Notes: a model not told the origin generated them from the letters alone. Numbered from the stretch's first letter, positions 8,181 through 16,947 are shown. The stretch is DNA of 64,000 nucleotides from Daejeonella sp. (GCF_030684675.1 NZ_JAUXXZ010000023.1:1-64000); one strand, 5' to 3'. Numbers and translations are program-made.

Positions 8181-9440
8181 ATGAATATAGGAATCATAGG
8201 CCTCGGTGACATGGGCTGTATCTACGCTAAGTCTTTTGCTAAAGCCGGATACAGAGTTTACGGATGCGACCTGCCTAATCGTAGAGAATTACTTGAAACT
8301 GAGCTGAGCCCTTACGGGATTGAAGTAATGGATGATGGCAAAGCTATATCACGAATTTCTGATGTGATCATTTATTCTGTTGAAGCTGAACGAATTGCTG
8401 AAGTTCTGAGTTTATATGGTGCATACACCAAGTATGGAGCAATTGTCGCCGGACAAACTTCTGTTAAACATCCTGAAATAGAAGCTTTTGAAAAATACCT
8501 TCCGAAGGATGCCCATATCATAACCTGCCATTCCCTGCATGGTCCCGGATTTGATCCGAAGGGCCAAAAAATGATTGTTATCCCGCACAGAACCACCAAA
8601 GAAGCATATCAGCGTATGACAGATCTTCTATCTACATTGGGTTCGGTGCTTGTAGAAATAGCAGATTTTCATGAACATGATAAAATTGTTGCTGATACAC
8701 AGGCGGTGACTCATATGGGTTTCGAGAGTATGGGAACTGCATGGAAAGAAGCAGGTTTCTTTCCATGGGAGAATGCTTCATATCTGGGAGGGATTGATAA
8801 TGTTAAGATCTTGATAACACTTAGAATCTTTAGTTATAAGGCCCATATTTATGGCGGACTCGCAATTTTGAATCCATATGCCCGTCATCAGATCAAGCGA
8901 TATGCTATTTCTGAATCTGAGTTATTTAAGCTGATGATCAAGGAAGAGGAGGCAGCCTTCCGCAAGCGGCTATACCAGGCAAGGGACTTTATTTTCGGCA
9001 AGGATCATAAACCGGTCATGCTGGATGAAAAAGTGATGCAGGAATTCTCCTTATCTGCAGGATCAGAAAGCCGGAAGCCAAATTCTCACCTCAGTCTGCT
9101 AAGTATGGTTGATGCATGGCACCATCTTGGCATTAATCCTTATGATAATCTGATCTGTCAGACACCCCCATTTAGATTGAGATTGGGCATCGCTGAATAC
9201 CTTTTCAAAAATGAAGAATTACTTGAAGAGTCGATCAATACAGCATTATTTGACAAGACCATTCGCGGCGATGATCTGGAATTCCATTCAGCTGTCAGGG
9301 AATGGACCTCACTCATTGTTTACGGTGATATGGAGGGTTATAAACAGCACTTTGACCAGGTGAAAACATTCTTTGCCGGAAGACTTGATCAGGGAAGGGC
9401 ACAGAGTGCCGAACTGATCAGAAAGCTTGAAATGGAATAG
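8181..9440 (+). CDS. Prephenate dehydrogenase of the fungal TYR1 type
   Basis: This 419-residue protein begins with a Rossmann motif (GIIGLGDMG) and has the overall layout of fungal Tyr1, which oxidatively decarboxylates prephenate to 4-hydroxyphenylpyruvate for tyrosine synthesis. Shared blocks as I recall the yeast protein include IIYSVEA, GQTS.K.PEIEAFEKYLPKD, HSLHGP, EHDKI.ADTQAVTH and SLLSMVDAW near the C-terminus. Typical bacterial TyrA enzymes are shorter (about 280-370 residues) and lack these blocks. The gene stands alone between glpK and the 595-aa gene. The similarity suggests transfer between bacteria and fungi, or a little-known bacterial branch. Confidence 0.8.
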   Translation: MNIGIIGLGDMGCIYAKSFAKAGYRVYGCDLPNRRELLETELSPYGIEVMDDGKAISRISDVIIYSVEAERIAEVLSLYGAYTKYGAIVAGQTSVKHPEIEAFEKYLPKDAHIITCHSLHGPGFDPKGQKMIVIPHRTTKEAYQRMTDLLSTLGSVLVEIADFHEHDKIVADTQAVTHMGFESMGTAWKEAGFFPWENASYLGGIDNVKILITLRIFSYKAHIYGGLAILNPYARHQIKRYAISESELFKLMIKEEEAAFRKRLYQARDFIFGKDHKPVMLDEKVMQEFSLSAGSESRKPNSHLSLLSMVDAWHHLGINPYDNLICQTPPFRLRLGIAEYLFKNEELLEESINTALFDKTIRGDDLEFHSAVREWTSLIVYGDMEGYKQHFDQVKTFFAGRLDQGRAQSAELIRKLEME

Positions 9441-9514
9441 GAATAATGCTTTCAATACTCTGATTCAGGATATTTCATTAATTTATATATTAAAATCCCA
9501 TTGTAATTTCTTTA

Positions 9515-9534
9515 ATATGTGACCGCTATCATAT
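9515..9534. promoter_or_regulatory. FNR/Crp-like dyad upstream of the 595-aa gene
   Basis: ATATGTGACCGCTATCATAT is a near-palindrome with TGA-N6-TCA spacing (core TGAC-CGCT-ATCA), centred about 70 bp before the ATG at 9595. It resembles the TGAC-type dyad at 11581 and the TGAT-type boxes at 3364 and 19738. Confidence 0.4.
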
Positions 9535-9594
9535 TTTAAGAATTCTTTAATGCCCTTATTTGTACTCGTGGATTAACCCTTTTTAATTCTTTTC

Positions 9595-11382
9595 ATGAGT
9601 CATACATTTCATATTCCTGTACTTGGCCTTGCCTATTCAGTAGACACACCAATAAAAGTTGCCCGATATGGTATCAGTTCGGTGGTGTCAATTGTAGATG
9701 ATATTTTAATTGAACGAATGCGTCAATTATATACCGAAAAAATCAATGAGGAATTTGTTCCTATCGATCCTAAGGAAGCTAATTTCCGTAGTAAAAGAAT
9801 CACGGCATACCTTAATCTTGTTAAGAAGATCGTTGACAAACAGTTCGAAACACTGCGCAATGAAGCATTTGCAGAGGGTACTGACATCACAAGGTATTTT
9901 AATCTCCTGCCGGAAAGCTCTCCGCTAAAAATAAAATATCATCAAATGCTCAATGAAGGGGATGCGGTAAAGCGTATTGCCCTGCAAAATGAATTACGCA
10001 ATGAAATTGAAAAGGGCGAGATTCAGGTCAACATAATGGCTAAAGTCGACCGTATGAACCCAAATACTACCGGTGAGCAAATTTCGGATGCATTATCTGC
10101 TTTGAAGGGATTTGCAGAGAGCGAATTAAATACCCCTGTAGTCCTGTCGGCCGGAATGAATCCCCGACTGTACAGCTATCTTGAAAATTTTCAAGAATTC
10201 TTACCCGGTCAATTCAGCAATTTCAGAAAAAGTGTTATTCTGAAGGTAAGTGATTTCAGGTCTGCATTAATACAGGCAAAATTTCTTGCTAAAAAAGGTC
10301 TTTGGGTTTCAGAATTCCGTGTTGAATCAGGTCTGAATTGCGGTGGACATGCGTTCGCAACCGAAGGATACCTCCTGGGTCCGATTTTGGAAGAATTTAA
10401 AACCAAAAAGCAGGAAATGATCGATGAATTATATCAGATTTACAGCAAGGCAATAGAAGAAAAAGGAATTCAGCTATCAAGCGTTCCAAAATTAAAGATC
10501 AGTGTTCAGGGGGGTATTGGAACTTCAGATGAGAACGATTTTCTGATGAAGCATTATCAGCTTGATGCCACCGGATGGGGCAGCCCCTTTTTACTGGTAC
10601 CTGAAGCAACAAATGTGGATGCCGAAACACTTGAACTACTTTCTACGGCTACTCATGATGATTTTTATATCAGTGGTTCATCACCACTTGGGATACCCTT
10701 CAACAATTTCAGAAAAAGCACTGCCGAGAAACAGCGTCTTGAGCGGATTGCTAAAGGCAGGCCCGGAAGTCCATGTGTTAAAAAATTCTTGTCATCCAAT
10801 ACCGAATTTACTGAACAACCAATCTGCACCGCATCCAGAGAGTATCAGAATCTTAAAATCAAGCAACTGGAAGCAGAAGGCTTGCATGCGGAAGAATTTA
10901 AGACAAAATTTGAGGAGATAACCGAAAAACTATGTCTTTGTGAAGGACTTGCAGCACCGGCATACTTAAAAAACAATATTCTTAAACCCAAAGAGAGTCA
11001 GGCTACAGTCATTTGTCCGGGACCTAATATTGCTTATTTCAGCGGTAAGTTTTCACTGGATGAGATGGTCAGCCATATTTATGGTAAACTCAACTTATTG
11101 AATGACCCTAATCGTCCTAACCTCTTTGTCAATGAGCTCAGTCTTTATGTGGAATACCTCAAAAAAGATATCAGCAAGCAGATTCAGGAAATGAACGACA
11201 AAAAAGCAAAATACATTGTAAAATTTAAAGAGCAGCTGGAAAACGGAATCGAATACTATAAACAACTGATTCCCAAAATTACTGACCAGACTGAAGTTTA
11301 CAGGAAGAAAATGTTGAATGAACTCCTTGAAATTGAAGAAAAATTACAGCATTTAAATCCTGTTGTTGAGCAGAGGGTCTAA
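9595..11382 (+). CDS. Unrecognised 595-residue cytoplasmic protein, possibly FMN-type TIM barrel
   Basis: I do not recognise this protein with confidence. There is no signal peptide or membrane segment. The N-terminal half has a strand-helix pattern starting HIPVLGLAYSVDTP, and the middle holds CGGHAF, SVQGGIGTSDEND and GWGSPFLLVPEATN. Such glycine-rich strand ends recall FMN-dependent TIM barrels (glutamate-synthase or nitronate-monooxygenase type), but this is only a structural impression. The last 200 residues contain conserved-looking cysteines (SPCVKKF, EQPICTAS, LCLCEGL, TVICPGP) and a Lys/Glu-rich coiled-coil tail. The gene is monocistronic: an FNR-like dyad lies upstream and a strong terminator 17 bp downstream. 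Confidence 0.6.
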   Translation: MSHTFHIPVLGLAYSVDTPIKVARYGISSVVSIVDDILIERMRQLYTEKINEEFVPIDPKEANFRSKRITAYLNLVKKIVDKQFETLRNEAFAEGTDITRYFNLLPESSPLKIKYHQMLNEGDAVKRIALQNELRNEIEKGEIQVNIMAKVDRMNPNTTGEQISDALSALKGFAESELNTPVVLSAGMNPRLYSYLENFQEFLPGQFSNFRKSVILKVSDFRSALIQAKFLAKKGLWVSEFRVESGLNCGGHAFATEGYLLGPILEEFKTKKQEMIDELYQIYSKAIEEKGIQLSSVPKLKISVQGGIGTSDENDFLMKHYQLDATGWGSPFLLVPEATNVDAETLELLSTATHDDFYISGSSPLGIPFNNFRKSTAEKQRLERIAKGRPGSPCVKKFLSSNTEFTEQPICTASREYQNLKIKQLEAEGLHAEEFKTKFEEITEKLCLCEGLAAPAYLKNNILKPKESQATVICPGPNIAYFSGKFSLDEMVSHIYGKLNLLNDPNRPNLFVNELSLYVEYLKKDISKQIQEMNDKKAKYIVKFKEQLENGIEYYKQLIPKITDQTEVYRKKMLNELLEIEEKLQHLNPVVEQRV

Positions 11383-11398
11383 GCGACCAAACAATCAG

Positions 11399-11428
11399 CC
11401 GGCTCTAAAATTAAGAGCCGGTTTTTTT
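11399..11428 (+). terminator. Rho-independent terminator after the 595-aa gene
   Basis: An 8-bp GC-rich stem (CCGGCTCT / AGAGCCGG) with a 7-nt loop is followed by seven T residues, 17 bp past the stop codon. This isolates the gene from the fasciclin gene. Confidence 0.93.
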
Positions 11429-11580
11429 ATGCAATCTCAAAAAATCCTTCTTGTTTTAAGTTTTCAAAGCTCTAATAACACTTCATTCATTCATACTTGT
11501 TCAATAAGATAAAAATACATACATCTTCCTGAATTACAGATACTTAATCTCATAAAAAAGTGACTAAAAAATCATTTAAA

Positions 11581-11596
11581 TATGACTAAAGTCATA
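11581..11596. promoter_or_regulatory. Perfect dyad TATGACT-AA-AGTCATA upstream of the fasciclin gene
   Basis: A perfect 7-bp inverted repeat with 2-bp spacer; written as TGAC-TAAA-GTCA it has FNR/Crp spacing. It is centred about 62 bp before the ATG at 11651. A weaker TGACTAAAAAATCAT lies 20 bp upstream. The Crp-family regulator at 19828, whose recognition helix is E..IR rather than E..SR, could prefer TGAC-type sites (inference). Confidence 0.5.
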
Positions 11597-11650
11597 GTAT
11601 AAAGAGATAATTCTCAATAAATTGGATGTAAGAAAACTAAATTAAAAATT

Positions 11651-12211
11651 ATGAGAAAGATCTTATTAGCTACATCAATGATCGGTGTATGCGTATTGCT
11701 GAGCTGCAATAGCGGAACAGAACAAAGTGCCGGTACACAAACCAGTGAGGAAAGTCAGGCCGTCGGACAGTCGGGCGTTCAGGATGACATGTCGCAAAAG
11801 AACGTTGTTCAGGTTGCAGCGGGCAGTAAAGACCACACTACCTTAGTGACTGCTGTTCAAGCAGCAAAATTGGTCGATGCATTAAGTAATGCGGGGCCCT
11901 TTACCGTGTTCGCTCCTACGAATGCAGCTTTTGATAAATTGCCGGCAGGAACTGTTGATGGTCTTTTAAAACCCGAAAGCATTGATGACCTGACTAACAT
12001 CCTGCAGTACCATGTTACTGTTGGGGTATTTAAGACAGAGAGCTTAAGCGATGGACAAGTAATAGGCCAGGTAAACGGAAATGACGTTACCATTGGTGTA
12101 AAAGATGGAAAGGTGACGGTCAACGGAGCTAACATTGTTGCTTCAGTACCCGCATCAAATGGTATCATTCACGTAATTGATGCAGTATTATTACCACCTG
12201 CAGCTAATTAA
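11651..12211 (+). CDS. Fasciclin (FAS1)-domain lipoprotein
   Basis: A 186-residue envelope protein: Sec signal with lipobox cysteine C19 (LLSCNS), a Ser/Gln-rich linker to about residue 45, then one FAS1 domain with the H1 motif (FTVFAPTNAAF) and H2 motif (GIIHVIDAVLLP). FAS1 domains usually mediate adhesion or protein-protein contact. It lies between a terminator and the convergent end of the nos operon, with an FNR-like dyad upstream, so it may be produced during anaerobic growth, though its role there is unknown. Confidence 0.9.
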   Translation: MRKILLATSMIGVCVLLSCNSGTEQSAGTQTSEESQAVGQSGVQDDMSQKNVVQVAAGSKDHTTLVTAVQAAKLVDALSNAGPFTVFAPTNAAFDKLPAGTVDGLLKPESIDDLTNILQYHVTVGVFKTESLSDGQVIGQVNGNDVTIGVKDGKVTVNGANIVASVPASNGIIHVIDAVLLPPAAN

Positions 12212-12243
12212 ACTTAAACCGAAGAAAGAGTTTTTGCAAATGA

Positions 12244-12273
12244 CAAGGGGATTACTTTTCAGTAATCCCCTTG
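12244..12273. terminator. Bidirectional hairpin between the fasciclin gene and the nos operon
   Basis: A perfect 13-bp stem (CAAGGGGATTACT / AGTAATCCCCTTG) with a TTTC loop lies between two convergent genes. It lacks a long T tract, so termination strength is uncertain, but its position fits a shared terminator. Confidence 0.75.
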
Positions 12274-12306
12274 CTTGCCTGTGACCGATTCCGGTTCTTT
12301 TTATTA

Positions 12307-12750
12307 CTATTTCCCGTGCACCCCGGTTTTAATATCTTTGGTTGTTTTCTGATATTCAAAAACCTTATCTCTTATAATTCCGGAGATACTAATAGCCCTC
12401 TCCTTAGCAAGTTCAGCCTTTGAACCTTCAAACAATTGATCCACAGTTAGAATGAAAAGCTTGTTCCATCGATCAAAATGAGTTTTACTAAGCGGTTCAA
12501 TAGCGTGTAAATGCTTGTGCAAATGTACCGGATTACCTTCATAAGATCCTGTAAAAAGGATTACATTTTCCCAGAAATCATATAAGAGTGGGATATGTGT
12601 TGACCAGTTAACCTTAGCAACATCCTGAAAAATAAACCCAAGTTGTTTATCGGCTAATACTTTTTTATAGAAAGCATCAACCATAAGTTCAATATCAGAT
12701 CTATTTTCAATATCCTTTTTCAAGCTATTTTTCAGTATAAATATCAGCAA
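12307..12750 (-). CDS. Group III truncated haemoglobin
   Basis: A 147-residue (or about 138-residue) globin: the opening KKDIENRSDIELMVDAFYKKVLAD and the HIPLLYDFW segment are typical of group III trHbs, and the proximal histidine lies in HKHLHAIEPLS. These haem proteins bind O2 or NO and are often linked to NO handling. The gene is last in the leftward nos operon. The given ATG overlaps the hemerythrin gene by 26 bp; a TTG at 12723 would start immediately after that gene and is a plausible alternative because family members begin near the KKDIEN segment. Confidence 0.85.
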   Translation of the reverse strand: MLIFILKNSLKKDIENRSDIELMVDAFYKKVLADKQLGFIFQDVAKVNWSTHIPLLYDFWENVILFTGSYEGNPVHLHKHLHAIEPLSKTHFDRWNKLFILTVDQLFEGSKAELAKERAISISGIIRDKVFEYQKTTKDIKTGVHGK

Positions 12751-13165
12751 GTTTATTTAAACCTTCATCAGGACAACATTCCTGAATCAGTGGAAATATC
12801 ACACGGTCTTCCTTACGTACATGGCTTTCGAGAGCCCGTCCGATTACATCAAGCTGAGTAGGAAGATCCTGATCAATATTTATAGAATTAAACAGGGAAT
12901 GTAATTCCTGATGTTCGGCTTTCATACAAGTAAGTAAACTATCCAGAGTAGCATTTATACCCTTTATCATTGGTATCATTTTCTCTTCCTTTTCAAAATG
13001 ATCTAACAGCTCTTCCCGATAATATTTCATTGCATACTCTGCTTTCCCTTCTGCATCAAGCGGAAGTCCCTTGAAAGGAGGTGAATCTGATCGTAACAAC
13101 CTGGCCAGTATCAATGTCCCGTGATGATCTCTTGATAATGGAATAAGTGCTTCATGTCTTTTCAT
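12725..13165 (-). CDS. Hemerythrin-like HHE domain protein
   Basis: A 146-residue four-helix protein with the histidine/carboxylate pattern of hemerythrin HHE proteins: SRDHHG, DHFEKEE, a mid-chain AEHQEL and SHVRKEDRVIFPLI. Such domains hold a di-iron centre that binds O2 or NO. The start is two bases upstream of the nosY stop, and the end overlaps the globin gene, so all are likely co-transcribed. Together with the globin it adds a gas-binding pair to the nos operon, perhaps protecting the copper enzyme from NO or O2 (inference). Confidence 0.87.
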   Translation of the reverse strand: MKRHEALIPLSRDHHGTLILARLLRSDSPPFKGLPLDAEGKAEYAMKYYREELLDHFEKEEKMIPMIKGINATLDSLLTCMKAEHQELHSLFNSINIDQDLPTQLDVIGRALESHVRKEDRVIFPLIQECCPDEGLNKLADIYTEK

Positions 13166-13166
13166 A

Positions 13167-13934
13167 TCACAGATCTTTAGAGTTAAACTTCAAGGTGGAA
13201 TACCACACTGGTATTACAATCCAGGATAGCAGCACAAAAAATGAAAATATAAGGCCATTGCTTGCTCCGAAAAAGTCTTTGAATACTGCACCTGTATAAC
13301 CCATCATCGCCGAAACATCCAGTTGAAGCAGAATCAAAATACGGCTCAGATCAATTGGGTTTAATGCACTTAAGCCTATCATTGCATTTTCCATCGGATA
13401 GTCTGCAAATTGAAATAAGATAAATAGAACCAATCCGTCGAACAAGAGCGAAAAGTATAACCACAGCATGATAGCTGCCCCAATTCCTTTGGCCTTATCC
13501 CGTGTTTGTACGGTAGCCAGAAATGCGATTGCTGCAAAAATAATACTGAGTAACACCCCGGTTAAAATCATGGTGAATCCAACTAAATTGGCCTGATAGA
13601 TCAAGACCGGGACACCTGCACCTATTAAAAATGCAATTGAAAGTGAGGAGGCTAAGCCGGTGAACAAACTGAGCCAGATCGTATTTCTTTTCAAAGGCTG
13701 ACTCACCAGAAGCTCTATGAACTCTGCAGAATTGTACATATAAATGGTTGAGAATATGATGCTAACCAAAGGAACAACGATTAGAATTATATTCAATAAA
13801 CTTAAAAGACCTTTACTGCTGTTATCTTCCAGACTGAACACACTGAATGATGCCGCAAGTAAAAAAACGGTATAGATAAGCACAATTTTATTGCGCAGGA
13901 TATCTGTAATTACATATTTTATAATCTTATTCAT
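13167..13934 (-). CDS. nosY: NosY, ABC transporter permease of the NosFYD complex
   Basis: A 255-residue membrane protein with six hydrophobic segments, the right size and place for NosY, which with NosF forms the ABC transporter that supports copper-sulfide (CuZ) site assembly in N2O reductase together with periplasmic NosD. Its start overlaps the end of nosF by 8 bp, which suggests translational coupling. The assignment rests on topology and gene order. Confidence 0.9.
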   Translation of the reverse strand: MNKIIKYVITDILRNKIVLIYTVFLLAASFSVFSLEDNSSKGLLSLLNIILIVVPLVSIIFSTIYMYNSAEFIELLVSQPLKRNTIWLSLFTGLASSLSIAFLIGAGVPVLIYQANLVGFTMILTGVLLSIIFAAIAFLATVQTRDKAKGIGAAIMLWLYFSLLFDGLVLFILFQFADYPMENAMIGLSALNPIDLSRILILLQLDVSAMMGYTGAVFKDFFGASNGLIFSFFVLLSWIVIPVWYSTLKFNSKDL

Positions 13935-14637
13935 AATTGCTGATCATTACCTGTGCAATTGATTTAACCAATCTTTCTTCCCCGGTATCCTGCCTTAATT
14001 CTTCGATGCTCTTATGGAAAATAAGTTTCCCTTCCTGCATGTATATGATCCGGGTAACCAAATCATCCAAATCACTCAGGATATGAGAAGTGATTAGTAC
14101 AAGTTTTCCTTTATCCCTTTCAGCCAGGATCTTTTCTTTAAAAAGTTCTGATGCTACCGGATCAAGACCAGCAGTTGGTTCATCAAGAATTAGTACTGAG
14201 GGATTGAACAAAAAGGCGAGCGCTGCACTTACTTTTTGTATAGTTCCACCCGACAAAGTACCCATACGCTTGTTCAATAGGTTCTGAACCGAAAAAGCCT
14301 TAATCAAATCCTCATCCAGACCTTCAGATTTGCCACGGATGTCTTTCATCATCCCCAATACCTGCCCGATGGTCATATTATCAGGATAACGACCCATTTG
14401 GGGCATATAACCAATCTGATCCCGGTACTGCCAATGGTTTAGAATATTATTACCTTTAAATGTAATTGAACCACTATCCGGAACTACCATTCCCAGAATT
14501 GTTTTGATCAGAGTAGTCTTACCGCAACCGTTTGGCCCGATCAGAGCAATACATTCTGATTTCTCACAGATTGTTGTTACACCGTCCAGAGCTTTCAGTT
14601 TGCCAAAGTGCTTGCTGATATTTTTTAATTGAATCAT
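13927..14637 (-). CDS. nosF: NosF, ABC transporter ATPase
   Basis: A 236-residue ABC ATPase with Walker A GPNGCGKT (34-41), the signature LSGGTIQKVSAALAF (NosF-type GT variation of SGGQ), and Walker B VLILDEPTAGLD. It energises NosY for CuZ maturation. It lies between nosD and nosY, 50 bp after nosD. The close NosD/NosY context distinguishes it from ordinary export ATPases. Confidence 0.93.
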   Translation of the reverse strand: MIQLKNISKHFGKLKALDGVTTICEKSECIALIGPNGCGKTTLIKTILGMVVPDSGSITFKGNNILNHWQYRDQIGYMPQMGRYPDNMTIGQVLGMMKDIRGKSEGLDEDLIKAFSVQNLLNKRMGTLSGGTIQKVSAALAFLFNPSVLILDEPTAGLDPVASELFKEKILAERDKGKLVLITSHILSDLDDLVTRIIYMQEGKLIFHKSIEELRQDTGEERLVKSIAQVMISNYE

Positions 14638-14687
14638 ATTTCTTCTATTTCATCTCTGCCCAAAATATTTATTGGGCAATAAGCCCA

Positions 14688-15917
14688 TTAAAAGGCTCTT
14701 TTCATCATTGGAGCAGGATCTTTCAGGTTTTCAGGAGTGAGGCTCGGTATTAGTTTTTCTGTTTTATCGAGCAGACTAGTTATAAAACTTCTAAAAAGGA
14801 TCATTGCCGGAGGATATTTTTCAACGATCATTGAATACATGCTTACCGGACGGTAAGGTATATCTCCTATCTTATCCTTATCAAGATCATATCCATCATA
14901 TTTATCCCAATAATTATTATTAAACCGATTAAGAACCAATGAGCCATTGGTACCCACATCAAATGTATTTCCTATGAAATTATTTAGCTCAAGCACTACA
15001 TCCATACAACTCGCCTGAATTTTTAAAGCCCATCCATTGTTCTCAAAAACGTTGCGTTTCATATAGATCCTGTTGGCTCCTTCCATATAAATTCCACTGG
15101 TATTCCTTTTGAAATAATTACCCTCCATAAAACCATCTGAAATTTCTTTGAGCAAAATTCCATGAGCAGCATCTCCCCAGTTCTCTTCAAAATAATTGCT
15201 GAACATTTTGATTCGGTTAGAGTACATAACAGATACTCCCGAGCCATTATTTCTGAAAACATTGTTCACATACATATCATCATTTGAGAACATAAAATGT
15301 AATCCATAGCGGAGATTATTCTTTGACACATTTCTCCAGATCACAGAATTCTTAACAAACTCAAAGTATATTCCATCACGGTGGCCGGATATTTGATTCC
15401 CGATTACTCTCAGGCTATCCCCTTTCCAGCAATGAATTCCATTCCCACTCTGCTGCTCTTCCAAACCTATTGCAATGAGCTGATTGTTTTCTATACTGCA
15501 GTTTACACCGTTCTGGATATATATTCCGAAAAAAGTATCTTCCAGAATATTATTCCTGATAACAACATTCCTGCTGTCATATACTTTAATTCCACTTAGG
15601 TCTTCAAGACTCGATATACCACTATGTATTAATTTGAATCCGTCGACAACAGCTCCATCTGCTGTTATGGAGATAATCTCGTATTTTTTTTCACCATCCA
15701 ATACAGGAGAACCAATACCTTTCAGGACAATACTTTTATCTATAATCAGATTCTTTTCTCTGTAATGCCCGGCATCAACGAAAATGGTATCTCCTGGCAG
15801 AGCTGCATCCATCGCAGAAATGATTGTCTTGTGACTACGCTTTGCTCCAACATAAATATTAGCTGCTGAGGCACTGCAATATAAAAGTGTAAAAAATATG
15901 AAAGGAAAATATCTCAC
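14688..15917 (-). CDS. nosD: NosD, periplasmic copper-site maturation protein
   Basis: A 409-residue secreted protein with an N-terminal signal (FFTLLYCSASA) and a right-handed parallel beta-helix of short repeats (NNILEDTFFGIYIQN, NQLIAIG and so on), the NosD/CASH fold. In the nos system it works with NosFY in the periplasm to deliver sulfur or copper for the CuZ centre. The start overlaps the nosL stop by 4 bp, so the two are probably translationally coupled. Confidence 0.94.
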   Translation of the reverse strand: MRYFPFIFFTLLYCSASAANIYVGAKRSHKTIISAMDAALPGDTIFVDAGHYREKNLIIDKSIVLKGIGSPVLDGEKKYEIISITADGAVVDGFKLIHSGISSLEDLSGIKVYDSRNVVIRNNILEDTFFGIYIQNGVNCSIENNQLIAIGLEEQQSGNGIHCWKGDSLRVIGNQISGHRDGIYFEFVKNSVIWRNVSKNNLRYGLHFMFSNDDMYVNNVFRNNGSGVSVMYSNRIKMFSNYFEENWGDAAHGILLKEISDGFMEGNYFKRNTSGIYMEGANRIYMKRNVFENNGWALKIQASCMDVVLELNNFIGNTFDVGTNGSLVLNRFNNNYWDKYDGYDLDKDKIGDIPYRPVSMYSMIVEKYPPAMILFRSFITSLLDKTEKLIPSLTPENLKDPAPMMKRAF

Positions 15918-16936
15918 TTCAGTATCTCCTCCCAGGTAATTTTATTTCCGTAAAATGTCTGAACGGCATTTTCCAGGCTATCATTATGGCTGAAAGCGGC
16001 AATATTGCCATTCATCGGACTTTTTAAGGAAGGGCTTTGAAGGAAAAATGCATTTTCAACATTAATAAGAGCATGTGGTTCGTTGAAATCTACAAAATAA
16101 ACACCTGAAATGTCCTCATCTTTAACTTTATCCTCATATAAGAACTGGGACAGGCAATGCTGGTCATCAAACTTATGCTTTTTACCCTTTTTTGTTACAA
16201 TTTGGGCTCCAAACCTGGAATCACTGATCGTCATTTTGCAAAAATCACAATTGTCTTTCCCAATTCGTATTGGTTCTGGTTCCGTACTGCAGGAACTAAA
16301 AAGCAGAGAAAGTAGTCCGACAATAACCAGATTTAAAGCGCCTTTAGGGTGTTTACTTTTGTTTTTTCTTTTCCACTCAAAAACAACAACACCCAAAAGA
16401 ACAACACCAGCTCCTATAAAGATCCATCCACCGGTATCAGGAATTGAATAGGCCCCAAAATTAAGAAGCTGTTTAAATCCGATCAATGGCGGCTGATAAG
16501 CCATGCCAGGTACTATGATGGCTGCATTTGGATCCAGATTATGACCGTAATCGTATTCCCATCTCCAAAAATCAACCATTGCCAATACTCCAAAGAGAAT
16601 AAATAATCCTAGGAGGAAGTTGATAAGCTTCCTTCTGGCAAGCAGACCGGCCAGAACAAAAAAGGCAGCAAAAAATAATATGATGCCCGGAAGCACTTTA
16701 AATTCAACAAAATCATCCGCATGAAGCGTCTTCATTCCAATATAATGATTCAATCCGTTTATAATCTCCACATTTCCGGCCAGCTTATTTGCATGAATCA
16801 ATAAACTTAAGCCCTCTGGATATTGGGGTGCATCCAGTTCAATTCTCCAGATTGGAGTAAAGAGTACCAGAACTAAAGAAAGACCGCATACAACGAGTGC
16901 AATGCTGCTTGTTTTGGCAATTTTATTATTATTCAT
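15914..16936 (-). CDS. nosL: Membrane domain fused to NosL copper chaperone
   Basis: From the ATG at 16936 the protein has 340 residues. The first 200 contain about four membrane helices separated by a periplasmic loop (LDAPQYPEGLSLLIHANKL). A lipoprotein-like signal (LLFSSC) then leads into a NosL domain with CDFCKMTISDSRFGAQ and the KHKFDD motif that bind copper. NosL delivers Cu(I) to NosZ. In many genomes the membrane part and NosL are separate genes, so this looks like a fusion. An upstream ATG at 16987 is rejected as the start because its first 17 codons coincide with a strong terminator hairpin after nosZ. Confidence 0.87.
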   Translation of the reverse strand: MNNNKIAKTSSIALVVCGLSLVLVLFTPIWRIELDAPQYPEGLSLLIHANKLAGNVEIINGLNHYIGMKTLHADDFVEFKVLPGIILFFAAFFVLAGLLARRKLINFLLGLFILFGVLAMVDFWRWEYDYGHNLDPNAAIIVPGMAYQPPLIGFKQLLNFGAYSIPDTGGWIFIGAGVVLLGVVVFEWKRKNKSKHPKGALNLVIVGLLSLLFSSCSTEPEPIRIGKDNCDFCKMTISDSRFGAQIVTKKGKKHKFDDQHCLSQFLYEDKVKDEDISGVYFVDFNEPHALINVENAFFLQSPSLKSPMNGNIAAFSHNDSLENAVQTFYGNKITWEEILK

Positions 16937-16947
16937 AATAAATTGAT

